Source: an uncultured Eubacteriales bacterium
Lineage (GTDB): Bacteria > Bacillota > Clostridia > Christensenellales > QALW01
Direction: 5' to 3'
NCBI GenBank assembly: GCA_900547955.1
Contig: URIR01000003.1
Span: forward strand, 1-64,000
DNA length: 64,000 bases
Shown here: positions 38,707-47,429 of the stretch, one piece after another
Layout of the letters: every line of letters starts with the position of its first letter
Numbering within the stretch: position 1 is the first letter of the stretch
The notes under the pieces: model-generated
What the model was told of the DNA's origin: nothing
The model's database searches: none
Seen by the model: only the letters and a program-made list of their open reading frames with translations
Made by a program: the position numbers and the translations under genes

Positions 38707-40032
38707 ATGCAGGATGCAAGTGAAATCTGGGCAAAGGTATCCGCCGTATTAAAAGAGACAAAGGAGATATCCAGCTTGGCCTATACTACCTGGCTTGCGT
38801 CTATAAAGCCGGCGCTTTTTCGGAACGACTGCCTATATCTGGTAGTACCCTCGGCGCTGCACCGAAATCATATTGTAGGAAACAGCAATTATAAAATATA
38901 TATCAATACTGCGCTTAATATGGTCACGGGCAAGGAATGCTCTGTTGAGCTGCTGCTGGAGGGAGAAGTCAAGGATGTTATGCAGAGCGCCGTCCAGCCC
39001 AATAAATGGCCTATGCTCAACGACAAATATACCTTTGAAACCTTTGTTATAGGTCCCAGCAATCAGTTTGCCCAGGCGGCGGCTTTAAGCGTAGCCGAAG
39101 CGCCTGCTACGCAGAATAACCCGCTTTTTATATACGGCGGCGTAGGGCTGGGCAAGACCCATTTAATGCATGCTATAGGCAACTATGTTTTGGAGCAGAA
39201 TCCGGCTGTGCGCGTTTTATATACCACCTGTGAGAAATATACAAACGAATATATAGATTCCATACCTAAGAACCGGGTTGCAGCCTTTAGAGAGCATTAC
39301 AGGAACAACGTGGATATTCTAATGATAGACGATATCCAGTTCCTCACCCGCAAGGAGCGTATTCAGGAGGAATTTTTCCATAATATTAACGAATTAGTAT
39401 CGGCGAACAAGCAGATAATTATAACCAGCGACCGGCCGCCGCGGGATATAGCCACGCTGGAGGATAGGCTGCGCTCCCGCTTTGAGGGCGGATTGATAGT
39501 GGATATAACGCCGCCTGATTTGGAGACAAGAGTTGCTATTCTGCGCCTTAAGGCCGAGGCCTTTGGGGCGGTATTGGATAACGAGCTGCTGTTTTACATA
39601 GCCGAGCGGGCAAGCGACAACGTGCGCGAATTGGAAGGCTCTCTTAAGCGGGTTATAGCTTATTCCAGCATAATGGGGCAGGATATAACCTTTGAGCTGG
39701 TTTCGGAGGCTTTAAAGGACTATAACGCCGTACAGCAGCGCACCTTGACCGTGGATAAAATCATGGAGACGGTAGCGGAGTATTACGGCGTGGAGGTAGA
39801 GGAATTGGTGGGCAAAAAAAGAGACGCGGCTATAGTTATGCCCAGGCATATAGCTATGTATCTCTGCCGTGAGCATACCGACCTGTCTTTTCCCCGCATA
39901 GGAGACGAATTTGGGGGCCGGGACCATTCTACCGTTATAAACGGCATAGGCAAGATACATCAGGCGCTTAAGACGGACCCTAAGGTAAAAACCTATGTGG
40001 AGGACATAGAGCGCCGGCTTCAAGGGGTTTAA
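38707..40032 (+). CDS. dnaA: Chromosomal replication initiator DnaA
   Basis: DnaA (441 residues) binds DnaA boxes and opens the origin. Domain I is about 1-80, then a short linker, and the AAA+ domain has Walker A GGVGLGKTH (near 143-151), Walker B ILMIDDIQFL and the arginine-finger region LRSRFEGGL. The C-terminal DNA-binding domain has GGRDHSTVINGIGKI. It is not followed by dnaN; recF and remB-gyrB are elsewhere. A ribosome binding site TGGGGGTTG is weak, and the start is the ATG at 38707. Confidence 0.98.
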   Translation: MQDASEIWAKVSAVLKETKEISSLAYTTWLASIKPALFRNDCLYLVVPSALHRNHIVGNSNYKIYINTALNMVTGKECSVELLLEGEVKDVMQSAVQPNKWPMLNDKYTFETFVIGPSNQFAQAAALSVAEAPATQNNPLFIYGGVGLGKTHLMHAIGNYVLEQNPAVRVLYTTCEKYTNEYIDSIPKNRVAAFREHYRNNVDILMIDDIQFLTRKERIQEEFFHNINELVSANKQIIITSDRPPRDIATLEDRLRSRFEGGLIVDITPPDLETRVAILRLKAEAFGAVLDNELLFYIAERASDNVRELEGSLKRVIAYSSIMGQDITFELVSEALKDYNAVQQRTLTVDKIMETVAEYYGVEVEELVGKKRDAAIVMPRHIAMYLCREHTDLSFPRIGDEFGGRDHSTVINGIGKIHQALKTDPKVKTYVEDIERRLQGV

Positions 40033-40127
40033 AAACTGTTTCGTGCCGGACGGGCAATAAGGGCTGAGCATAAAGGCGCAGAGGCTAAGGCGTGCAGCAC
40101 CGCTCAGACGGGGAGAATAAGCTAAAC

Positions 40128-40213
40128 AACCCGGCGGCGCCGCGGCCTGCGGCCGCGGGCCGGGCCTTTTGGCCCGGCCGGGCAGGCGCAAAGCGCCTGC
40201 GCGCCGCCGGGTT
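40128..40213. repeat. Cloverleaf palindromic element 4
   Basis: The outer stem is AACCCGGCGGCGC (40128-40140) with GCGCCGCCGGGTT (40201-40213). Three perfect hairpins lie inside: CGCGGCC-TGC-GGCCGCG (40141-40157), GGCCGGGCC-TTTT-GGCCCGGCC (40158-40179) and GCAGGCGC-AAA-GCGCCTGC (40182-40200). The arms match those of element 2 in reverse order. It follows the dnaA stop by about 95 bases. Confidence 0.9.
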
Positions 40214-40356
40214 GATGATATTGAAAAACAAGTTAAGCTGCCGTCCTTTCGGTATGCGTTGATACTGTCTGCCGGCAGTCGTGCGCCCGCACGATAAGGC
40301 AAAATATGAGGAATGCCTTCCGTCTATTCGGGCGGAGGGCAATTTTAAATTTAGGC

Positions 40357-40385
40357 TTGCAACAATTGTTTTTATCATTTATGGT
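40357..40385 (+). promoter_or_regulatory. Probable promoter of the sortase-type surface protein
   Basis: TTGCAA (40357-40362), 17 bases, TATGGT (40380-40385). The transcript would pass through the Shine-Dalgarno sequence AAAGGAGGG at 40537-40545 and then a 280-bp MITE before the ATG at 40834. Confidence 0.55.
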
Positions 40386-40546
40386 ATGAACATATAAAGA
40401 TTTTGAAACTCATTTATATCAGACAGGATAATAACTCTGTTTTTTGCCAGCAGAATATCAGATTAAAAGACGTATTTCACTTTCGGTTTTTGGTGGCAGG
40501 GACGCATTTTTTTATGAGTTGAGGAATTAGAATTTAAAAGGAGGGA

Positions 40547-40826
40547 TAGACAATACAGTCAAAGCGCAATGCGTTTTTCATAATGCCCGTCGCGTCCGCT
40601 TTGCTGCGCGGTCATAAAAATATGCCCGGTATGTCTTTAATTGCGCGCCGCGCGGGTGTCAACGGGTTCTTATGCAAAAATCTCCGCCCGCATAGAAAAA
40701 GGGAATCTTCCAGCTTTGCAAGGCGGCAGGACGCAGAAATACCAGGCGTATTTTAAGGACGACAACGCAGCAAAACCGAGCAATTCACACTTTCGTCGGC
40801 GTACTGTACTCTGATTGTATTGTCTA
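40547..40826. mobile_element. MITE family 1, full copy (280 bp)
   Basis: The left end is TAGACAATACAGTCAAAGCG and the right end CTGATTGTATTGTCTA; the TIRs extend inward with CAATGCGTTTTT at the left. Both ends begin in TA, as expected for a Tc1/mariner-IS630-type TA target. The interior has no gene. A 288-bp copy lies at 45882 and partial copies at 17872 and 42376. It sits between AAAGGAGGG and the ATG of the next gene. Confidence 0.75.
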
Positions 40827-40833
40827 AGTAAAG

Positions 40834-42315
40834 ATGAAAAATAAGCTTTTAGGTCTGCTGCTCTGCGGCTTGCTGTGCATAGGGCTGTTTCCGGCGCAGG
40901 TATTCGCCGCGGGCGTAAATGAGGGAATTATTGTAAACGGAGTGGATATTACTACGGCTCAGGATTATACCGTAGTTTGCGGTGAAGGCAAAGCTGTATA
41001 TAATCCGCAGGAGCAGAAGCTGACGCTGGACAACGCGGAAATCACGGTAGGAGCGAAGGCGAGTTCTACTGCCGGCGAGCGTTACGGCGTCGCTATACAG
41101 GGCGGGATAACTGGTACAGTCGAGGTTGTTTTGAATGGAAAAAACAGCATTATCCTGTCTGATACGCAATACAAAAATATGGGAATATGGGCGGCAGGCT
41201 CCAGCCTTAAGTTTTCAGGCGGGGGAAGCCTGGAGGTATCTCTTTATAATGATTCATTTCCCTCTATAATACAGGGCAGGAATCTGGAATTTGAAAAAGT
41301 AGATATTACCGGCAGGCTTTTGAACGAAGAAAGCCCTTGCGGTTATGCTGTCCGGACGACTGGTACGGTAATAAGCAATCAGTCCGCTTTTGAGATTACC
41401 GGCTTTGAGACAGCGATTGATACCGGCTCGCTTGCTATGAGGAACGGCAGCAGCCTAAATGTTAAAACTTCTGCAGAATACGGAATGGGGGTATTTTCCG
41501 GGGATATACTTGTTGAAGATTCGCAGATGGAACTTCAGGTTCCGGATACCGGACTTTACTGCCTGGCTGGTAATTTGACAGTCAGCCGGAGCAGTATTGT
41601 TTGCTCGCAGGCGAACGTTGGTATGTATGCCGAAGAAGGGATAATAACGGTCAAAGAAGATTCCATGCTGAATTTAAATAACAAAATTTATGGCCTGCGA
41701 ATTTATAACGGCAGTTTATCCATTAGCGGCGGCGTAATTCATGCGTCAGGCAGCAGAGGAGGAATCCAGGTTCTGAATGTGAAGGAGGATGAAACAGACA
41801 CGCCGACTGTAGCTATCTTTATGGCGCCTGATTGGGCGGAAAAGGCCGGCGGAAAAGCCGCCGCGGCAGAGTGCTTGTATGACGACGGATATGACGAGCC
41901 GTATCCTGTTTTTATTACAACCTTTATTTCTGCAGAAGACAGTATACTGAATGAGGATTTAAGCAACGCGGTTACGTCAGTACAAATCCAAATCAAGGGC
42001 GCCGACTACAGCAGGGTGGAAGAAATGATAGAAAAGGCAAAGGCCCTGAATAAAGACGAATACAAGGATTTTTCAAAGGTGGAAGCGGCGATAGACGCCG
42101 TTATATATGGCAAGAATATTAAGGAGCAGGGCTTGGTAGACGATATGGCGGAGGCGATTGAGGATGCCATATCCTCGTTGGAAAAGAAGCTGGATACTGA
42201 TATTCCGCAGACGGGAGATAACGGTATGATAATTTGGATTGCTGTTATGCTCGCGGCAGGCGCAGGATTGTCCGGGACGGTAATCTGCGGCAGAAAGATA
42301 AAACGCAGCAGATAA
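40834..42315 (+). CDS. Secreted surface protein with a C-terminal sortase-type anchor
   Basis: The 493-residue product has a signal peptide (MKNKLLGLLLCGLLCIGLFP with cleavage near FAA) and a body of repeated strands like LTLDNAEITVG and LEVSLYN, typical of right-handed beta-helix or carbohydrate-binding surface proteins. The C-terminus is IPQTGDNGMIIWIAVMLA, a hydrophobic segment and KRSR, a variant LPXTG-type wall anchor. I do not recognise the exact family. No Shine-Dalgarno sequence is next to its ATG because a MITE separates the two; expression may therefore be low. Confidence 0.75.
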   Translation: MKNKLLGLLLCGLLCIGLFPAQVFAAGVNEGIIVNGVDITTAQDYTVVCGEGKAVYNPQEQKLTLDNAEITVGAKASSTAGERYGVAIQGGITGTVEVVLNGKNSIILSDTQYKNMGIWAAGSSLKFSGGGSLEVSLYNDSFPSIIQGRNLEFEKVDITGRLLNEESPCGYAVRTTGTVISNQSAFEITGFETAIDTGSLAMRNGSSLNVKTSAEYGMGVFSGDILVEDSQMELQVPDTGLYCLAGNLTVSRSSIVCSQANVGMYAEEGIITVKEDSMLNLNNKIYGLRIYNGSLSISGGVIHASGSRGGIQVLNVKEDETDTPTVAIFMAPDWAEKAGGKAAAAECLYDDGYDEPYPVFITTFISAEDSILNEDLSNAVTSVQIQIKGADYSRVEEMIEKAKALNKDEYKDFSKVEAAIDAVIYGKNIKEQGLVDDMAEAIEDAISSLEKKLDTDIPQTGDNGMIIWIAVMLAAGAGLSGTVICGRKIKRSR

Positions 42316-42340
42316 CCAAAGGGCATAATAAGAGACTAAA

Positions 42341-42376
42341 AAGAGAGCCGGGGTATTTCTCCGGCTTTCTTTTTGT
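42341..42376 (+). terminator. Rho-independent terminator
   Basis: AGAGAGCCGGGG / TCTCCGGCTTTCT forms a stem followed by TTTTTG. It ends the surface-protein gene. Confidence 0.65.
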
Positions 42377-42482
42377 ATGCGCGCGGGCAAAGACATATCC
42401 GGGCGTATTTTTAAGACCGCGCAGCAAAGCGGACGGGGCGGGCTCTTAAGCAAAAACGTATTGTGCTTTGAATGTATTGTCC
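42376..42482 (-). mobile_element. MITE family 1, truncated inverted copy
   Basis: The segment matches the reverse complement of the left half of 40547-40826: GACCGCGCAGCAAAGCGGAC and AAAAACGTATTGTGCTTTGA followed by ATGTATTGTC. The other half is missing. Confidence 0.65.
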
Positions 42483-42559
42483 AGGCAATAACCGCATATA
42501 TAATAATTTTATATGCGCTTTCCCCAAATAGGGTTTTATCACGCAGTAAAATAGAAAAT

Positions 42560-42597
42560 GCGGGCAAGAAACAGCCTGCTCCTTACCCGCTTTTTTC
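42560..42597. terminator. Hairpin with T-run, perhaps bidirectional
   Basis: GCGGGCAAG pairs with CTTACCCGC and is followed by TTTTTTC on the plus strand. It lies between convergent genes and may stop both. Confidence 0.5.
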
Positions 42598-42695
42598 TCA
42601 GCCATATATGGCTGAAATTCTGTTTAATTATGTTATGGATATTGTTTTGTTTGCGCAGTTTTCTGGGTTAATCATTATTTAGACTATCTGGCGGG

Positions 42696-45518
42696 TCAAA
42701 GCTGCTTTCTGGAACGCAGACGTCTTTTGCGTATTAATAGGACCCACGCTAAAACGGCCAAACCGACTGCAAGCCCCAGAAGCGCGGGCAGCATCCAGGA
42801 GGCGCCGGTATCCTGGGGAGAATCGGTCAGCTTTTTAAATGAGGCGGATACGCTTATGTCTGCTTGTATATTTTCCAGCGTATAGCTGCTTACCGCGCCT
42901 ACGCTGCCGCCGTTTATTATTACGTCCTCAATTATATATCCGTCCTGCGGCGTTATTGTAACTGCTGCGCTTGAGCCGGGCTTAACACGGCCGTCCGGCT
43001 GGACGGTTATAACGCCTCCCTCTGTTTGCTGAACGTTTATTTGGAAAGTCCTATTCTCCTGAACGGCCAGCTCCTTAGTCAGTCCCAGATTATCCAGATA
43101 TATGTTGGAAATGCTGTTTCCATCAGGCAGGAAGCCACGGATATCTATAGTTACCTGGTCCGCGTCGGACACATCTATTATGTTGACGCCGTTCCATTGT
43201 CCCTGCTGCATGTGTTTAGGGTCAAGCGAAATGTATATATAGCCTTCAAAGTCTTTGGGAATTACTGCGTAGCGGGTATCCATAAAGCTGAGCCAGTCGT
43301 AGCGGGAGCCTATGTCGGTGCTTGCCTTGGAAATATTGCCCTGCATATCCTTTAGATATACATGGTCGTTAGTTTCTATAGCTGCCAGCTTCTGGGTGCT
43401 GTATAGTTTAGCCGAAAAGAACAGCTCGCAGCCCAACTGATTTTTAATATACATTGAATAGTATTTGTGGTCTAACGCACCGTAGGTTATAATGCCTGCA
43501 AACGCTTTGGAATTAATGGTATATATGAAATTTGCATTGTTTTCGGGCACGTTTGTCAGCGTCAGGAGCTGGCCCTGGCCGTCTGAAGCGGGTTTTAAGC
43601 TGAGCTGGGCTGTAGAATAGCCCTCTGTTTTTCCGCTTAGAGCAATGTAATTCCCCAGAGATTGGTCCGTGGCTTCATCAAAATTTATTATCTCCAGCCG
43701 CTCGCCTGGAAAGGCTATCTCTGAGCTGAGGGGCTGGGATATATTGCCGTAAGGGTCCAGGGCGTAAACGCTCAGTACGGCGTCTATGCCCGCGAATGAG
43801 CCGGTCATAGTATAGCTGAAGCTGCTTTGCTTTTCTCTCATGCCATAATCAGAGAGTATGCTTTGGGTACGCAGCACGGCTCCGGTATCCCGTCGGCTGA
43901 GCACGGCTTTATAGCTCACTACCATTTCATCGTCCTGGGCCGCGCTGAAGGAAAACTCTAATTTATCGCTTGAGGCGGCGGTAATATTAAGCTGCGCGTC
44001 CTGGCTGAAGCTGGGCGCCTGAGAATTATCCCTGCGCGCGTCGGTATATATAAAATCCTCTTTGGCGAAGCTGCCTGTGCGGCCGGCGGCGCTGTTGATT
44101 ACATAAGGCTGTTCGGACAGATATTCATGATAGCGGAAGGAATAAGGGTAAATGCGCACTTCGTTGCTGGCGTCCACCTCCACTATCATTGCGCTGAAGC
44201 TTACCGGTTCGCTGGCGGGCACGGCTTTAGGGTTATTATAGAACCAATAGCCGCCTACGACAGAAGTATAATATTCCTGCCTTACGCAGCTGGGAGAGGT
44301 TAGAGGCAGATGAGTATGTCCGGAAAAGTTTATAATTTGAGAGTAGCTCTTCATTATTTCATAAGGATAGGACATAGACGCGATTGTTTCGTCCGAACCA
44401 TAGCCGCCGTCTGGAGCCTGAAAATGCTGGAATACGAATATGGGCTTATCCGGGCCGTCCTGCTCAGCCTGAGCCAGGGAGTTTGCCAGCCATTGGGTAT
44501 TCTGCGAATAGTCCGAGCCGCCGCGCGGTGAGTTTGTTATAATTTTGAAGCCGTTCAGGTCGTAAACGCCGTCCATTTCAAGCCCGATATATTTATTCCA
44601 AAGCGCGTCCGCCTCAGATTGGGACAGCCATCCCATGGAAGAGTTTAAATATTCATGATTGCCATAGCAGGATATGAATTGCGTGCCCTCCTTAAGAGAA
44701 CCGTCAAGCGCGGCGCGAAGCTTTATATAATCCTCGTCCTGCGCGACCTGTACGTTATCTCCCGATGAAATGACGGCGTCCAGCTTATTATAAGAGGGAT
44801 GCGCCTGCACCATTTTGTAAAGATGGTCCATTGCGCTTTGGAAGGCGCCGGGCGCCTGTGAGCCGAAATGCAGGTCGGTTACCGCCAAAAAGCGCATTAC
44901 AGGGATATAATCTGGGTCGGACATTATGTATATTTCCTCCTCGTTTAGCGGGCTGAGCGCGCTTATATTGCTTATATCAAAGACTGTGGAAGAAGTAGGA
45001 GCGGCATAGCCCACGGCCAGCCCGTTTATATCTTTGCAGGGAAATAAGCTTAGGGGGAAGAGCAGCCAGCCGTCAAAGCCTGCCGACCAATACATGGGGA
45101 AGGCCCAGCTCATGCCGTTTATGCCGTTATAGTCTACAAGCTGCTTGATTTGGATTTGACCGTCAAGCGTAAGAGTTATTATTTCTCCGCCGGCATTCGG
45201 AATATATTCAGCTCCAGAGGAGTCCCTTGCTATAAGGGTCATCCCTCCTCCATTGGCTGAGCCTGAATTAAAGCGCACGGCTATATAGGAAGCGCCTGCC
45301 AGGACTGAGTTATCTATTTGGATAAAATCCAGGCGGTGAGTGTTCCAGTCGCGGCTGCCCGACTGCACTATGTCATAGCTTTGGCTGGATATTAATTCTT
45401 TTGCGTAGGCGACGCCATCCAGTTCAATAAAGGCGTCGTTTTGGGCCAGAGCGGGCGTAAATGCCAGCATGGTCATGGCCAGAATCAGGGCAAGGACAAG
45501 AGAAATGCTCTTTTTCAT
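42696..45518 (-). CDS. Large secreted metallophosphoesterase
   Basis: The 940-residue product has a signal peptide (MKKSISLVLALILAMTML), an N-terminal beta-rich part (30-200), and a calcineurin-like phosphoesterase domain (about 205-470) with AVTDLHFGS, SSGDNVQ, YGNHEY and FSGHTHLP as metal-binding motifs. After this come Ig-like and carbohydrate-binding-like parts, a repeat domain near 855-910 (GGVITVQPDGRVKPGS), and a C-terminal membrane helix with a basic tail (KRRLRSRKQL). The enzyme would act on phosphorylated substrates outside the cell while held in the membrane. The substrate cannot be told. AAGGAGGAAC precedes the start. Confidence 0.85.
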   Translation of the reverse strand: MKKSISLVLALILAMTMLAFTPALAQNDAFIELDGVAYAKELISSQSYDIVQSGSRDWNTHRLDFIQIDNSVLAGASYIAVRFNSGSANGGGMTLIARDSSGAEYIPNAGGEIITLTLDGQIQIKQLVDYNGINGMSWAFPMYWSAGFDGWLLFPLSLFPCKDINGLAVGYAAPTSSTVFDISNISALSPLNEEEIYIMSDPDYIPVMRFLAVTDLHFGSQAPGAFQSAMDHLYKMVQAHPSYNKLDAVISSGDNVQVAQDEDYIKLRAALDGSLKEGTQFISCYGNHEYLNSSMGWLSQSEADALWNKYIGLEMDGVYDLNGFKIITNSPRGGSDYSQNTQWLANSLAQAEQDGPDKPIFVFQHFQAPDGGYGSDETIASMSYPYEIMKSYSQIINFSGHTHLPLTSPSCVRQEYYTSVVGGYWFYNNPKAVPASEPVSFSAMIVEVDASNEVRIYPYSFRYHEYLSEQPYVINSAAGRTGSFAKEDFIYTDARRDNSQAPSFSQDAQLNITAASSDKLEFSFSAAQDDEMVVSYKAVLSRRDTGAVLRTQSILSDYGMREKQSSFSYTMTGSFAGIDAVLSVYALDPYGNISQPLSSEIAFPGERLEIINFDEATDQSLGNYIALSGKTEGYSTAQLSLKPASDGQGQLLTLTNVPENNANFIYTINSKAFAGIITYGALDHKYYSMYIKNQLGCELFFSAKLYSTQKLAAIETNDHVYLKDMQGNISKASTDIGSRYDWLSFMDTRYAVIPKDFEGYIYISLDPKHMQQGQWNGVNIIDVSDADQVTIDIRGFLPDGNSISNIYLDNLGLTKELAVQENRTFQINVQQTEGGVITVQPDGRVKPGSSAAVTITPQDGYIIEDVIINGGSVGAVSSYTLENIQADISVSASFKKLTDSPQDTGASWMLPALLGLAVGLAVLAWVLLIRKRRLRSRKQL

Positions 45519-45837
45519 TAAAGTTCCTCCTTATAATTTTAACTAAATTGAGAACTGAGCTGCCATGAGGGGTATTTTAAAAGCTGCTTTAGGGGGGCTG
45601 GCTCACCAGGCATTTTATCGGCGGAATAAGTTGAATTGCAGACATTGGCAGAGCGTCCGCGCTTTTATAACAGATACTTTAGCATATAACTAGGGAGGAG
45701 TACAGAGACGGATATAACTAACAAGGAGACAAAACTAACGCCGGGATAATATTTATCCCCTTGCCGACGGGGACAAAAAAGCGGAAGGCAAAAGGAAAGG
45801 ATGCCTTGGGGCTGAGCGTTTTTTAAGAAAATGCAGA

Positions 45838-45860
45838 GGGACGGCAAGCAATGCCGTCCC
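45838..45860. terminator. Hairpin in the spacer before the phosphoesterase
   Basis: GGGACGGC-AAGCAAT-GCCGTCCC is a perfect 8-bp stem with only a weak T-run (GTTAAATATTTTTT) on the plus side. It could end dapL transcription that reads through the MITE; that is uncertain. Confidence 0.4.
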
Positions 45861-45881
45861 GTTAAATATTTTTTATTTCAT

Positions 45882-46169
45882 TAGACAATACAATATAATA
45901 CAATCAAAGTACAATGCGTTTTTGGATAAATCCCGCCGCATCCGCTTTGCTGCGCGGTCTTTAAAATACGTCCGTATGTATTCAATCAGGCGCCGCGCTG
46001 CTGTCAACGGGCTCTTAAGCAAAAATCTCCGACCGCAGAGGAGGAAAATTATTCGGTTTTGTAAGGCGGCAGGGCGCAGAAATACCGGGCGTATTTCAAG
46101 GACAACAACACAACAAAACCGAACAATTCACACTTTGGGCGGCGCATTGTACTTTGATTGTATTGTCTA
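45882..46169. mobile_element. MITE family 1, full copy (288 bp)
   Basis: TIRs TAGACAATACAATATAATAC (left) and CTTTGATTGTATTGTCTA (right) with CAATGCGTTTTT and CGCATTGTA just inside. It aligns along its whole length with 40547-40826, and differs by a short duplication in the left TIR. It lies between the phosphoesterase start and the dapL stop, 33 bp from the latter. Confidence 0.75.
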
Positions 46170-46202
46170 TGCTCTTGAACATGTTATTTGATTCTGAGCG
46201 CG

Positions 46203-47387
46203 TTACAGCAGCTTATTAAGCCGCTTTACGGCCGCAAGGGTATTTTCATAGCTTCCGAAGGCGGTCAGGCGGAAATAGCCCTCGCCGTTTTTGCCGAAGC
46301 CTGCTCCGGGAGTGCCTGCAATCTGTGCGTTTTCCAGCAGATAGTCGAAGAATTCCCAGGAGTCCATATTATTGGGGCAGCGCATCCAGATATAGGGGGA
46401 GTTTTCGCCGCCGGTAAACCAGACGCCCTTAGCGCGCAGGCAGTCGGCTATTATGCTGGCGTTTTGCTTGTAATAGTGGATATTTGCCTTTATCTGGCGC
46501 TGGCCCTCGGGTGAAAATACGGCGGCGGCGCCCTTTTGCACTATATAGGACACCCCGTTGAACTTGGTGGTCTGACGGCGCAGCCAGAGCTTATTAATGC
46601 TTACGCCTTCCCGCTCCAGTTCCATGGGCACAATAGTGTAGCCGCAGCGGGTGCCGGTAAAGCCCGCGGTTTTGGAAAGGGAGCATATCTCTATGGCGCA
46701 TGTGCGCGCGCCCTCTATTTCATAGATGGAGCGGGGCAGGTCGCCCTCTACAAAGGCCTCATAGGCGGCGTCAAAGAGGATTATGGCGTTTCGGGCGTTG
46801 GCATAGTCTACCCAGGCTTTAAGCTGCTGACGGTTGTATACTGCGCCGGTGGGATTATTGGGAGAGCAGATATATATTACGTCCGCCTGTATGTTTTTAT
46901 CCGGAAGGGGAAGGAAGCTATTTTCGCCGTTGGCGTCTATGTAATTTACCGTTCGGCCGTCCATTATGTTGACGTCTACATATGCCGGATATACAGGGTC
47001 GGGGATAAGGGCGGAGTTGGAACGGTCGAATAAATCAAGGATATTTCCCAAATCGCTTTTAGCTCCGTCGCTTATAAAAATTTCCGAATCCAAAAGGGAA
47101 ACTCCCTTTTGCTGATAATAGCCTTTAATGCCGTTTTTCAAAAATTCATAGCCATAGGCCTGAGCGTCGGGGCCATAGCCATGAAAGGTTTCGGCCCGGC
47201 CCATCTCCTCTACGGCCTGAGCAAGGGCGTTAACAACCGCGGTGCACAATGGAAGGGTTACGTCTCCGATGCTGAGCTTTATAACGTCGGCGTCGGGGTG
47301 AGCTGATTTGTATTCGGCTATTTTTCTGCCCGTTTCGGCAAAGAGGTAGCTGTCTTTTACATCCAGATAGTGCTTATTGATTTTCAT
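46203..47387 (-). CDS. dapL: LL-diaminopimelate aminotransferase
   Basis: DapL (394 residues) makes LL-DAP directly from tetrahydrodipicolinate using glutamate, a shortcut of lysine and peptidoglycan synthesis. It is a fold-type I PLP enzyme with the pyridoxal lysine Lys239 in SLSKTAGFTGTRCGY, and the family-typical start INKHYLDVKDSYLFAETGRKIAEY, GDVTLPL and SPNNPTG. It lies downstream of the carB-dapF fusion on the same strand; DapF converts its product to meso-DAP, so the two steps are adjacent. Confidence 0.96.
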   Translation of the reverse strand: MKINKHYLDVKDSYLFAETGRKIAEYKSAHPDADVIKLSIGDVTLPLCTAVVNALAQAVEEMGRAETFHGYGPDAQAYGYEFLKNGIKGYYQQKGVSLLDSEIFISDGAKSDLGNILDLFDRSNSALIPDPVYPAYVDVNIMDGRTVNYIDANGENSFLPLPDKNIQADVIYICSPNNPTGAVYNRQQLKAWVDYANARNAIILFDAAYEAFVEGDLPRSIYEIEGARTCAIEICSLSKTAGFTGTRCGYTIVPMELEREGVSINKLWLRRQTTKFNGVSYIVQKGAAAVFSPEGQRQIKANIHYYKQNASIIADCLRAKGVWFTGGENSPYIWMRCPNNMDSWEFFDYLLENAQIAGTPGAGFGKNGEGYFRLTAFGSYENTLAAVKRLNKLL

Positions 47388-47429
47388 TATGTATCTCCTT
47401 TCGGTATAAGAATTTTAATGCAGGGGGGC

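Noticed and set aside
45665..45847. 60-codon minus-strand frame upstream of the phosphoesterase
   Set aside because: It is short, lacks a convincing ribosome binding site and overlaps a hairpin; no family is recognised.
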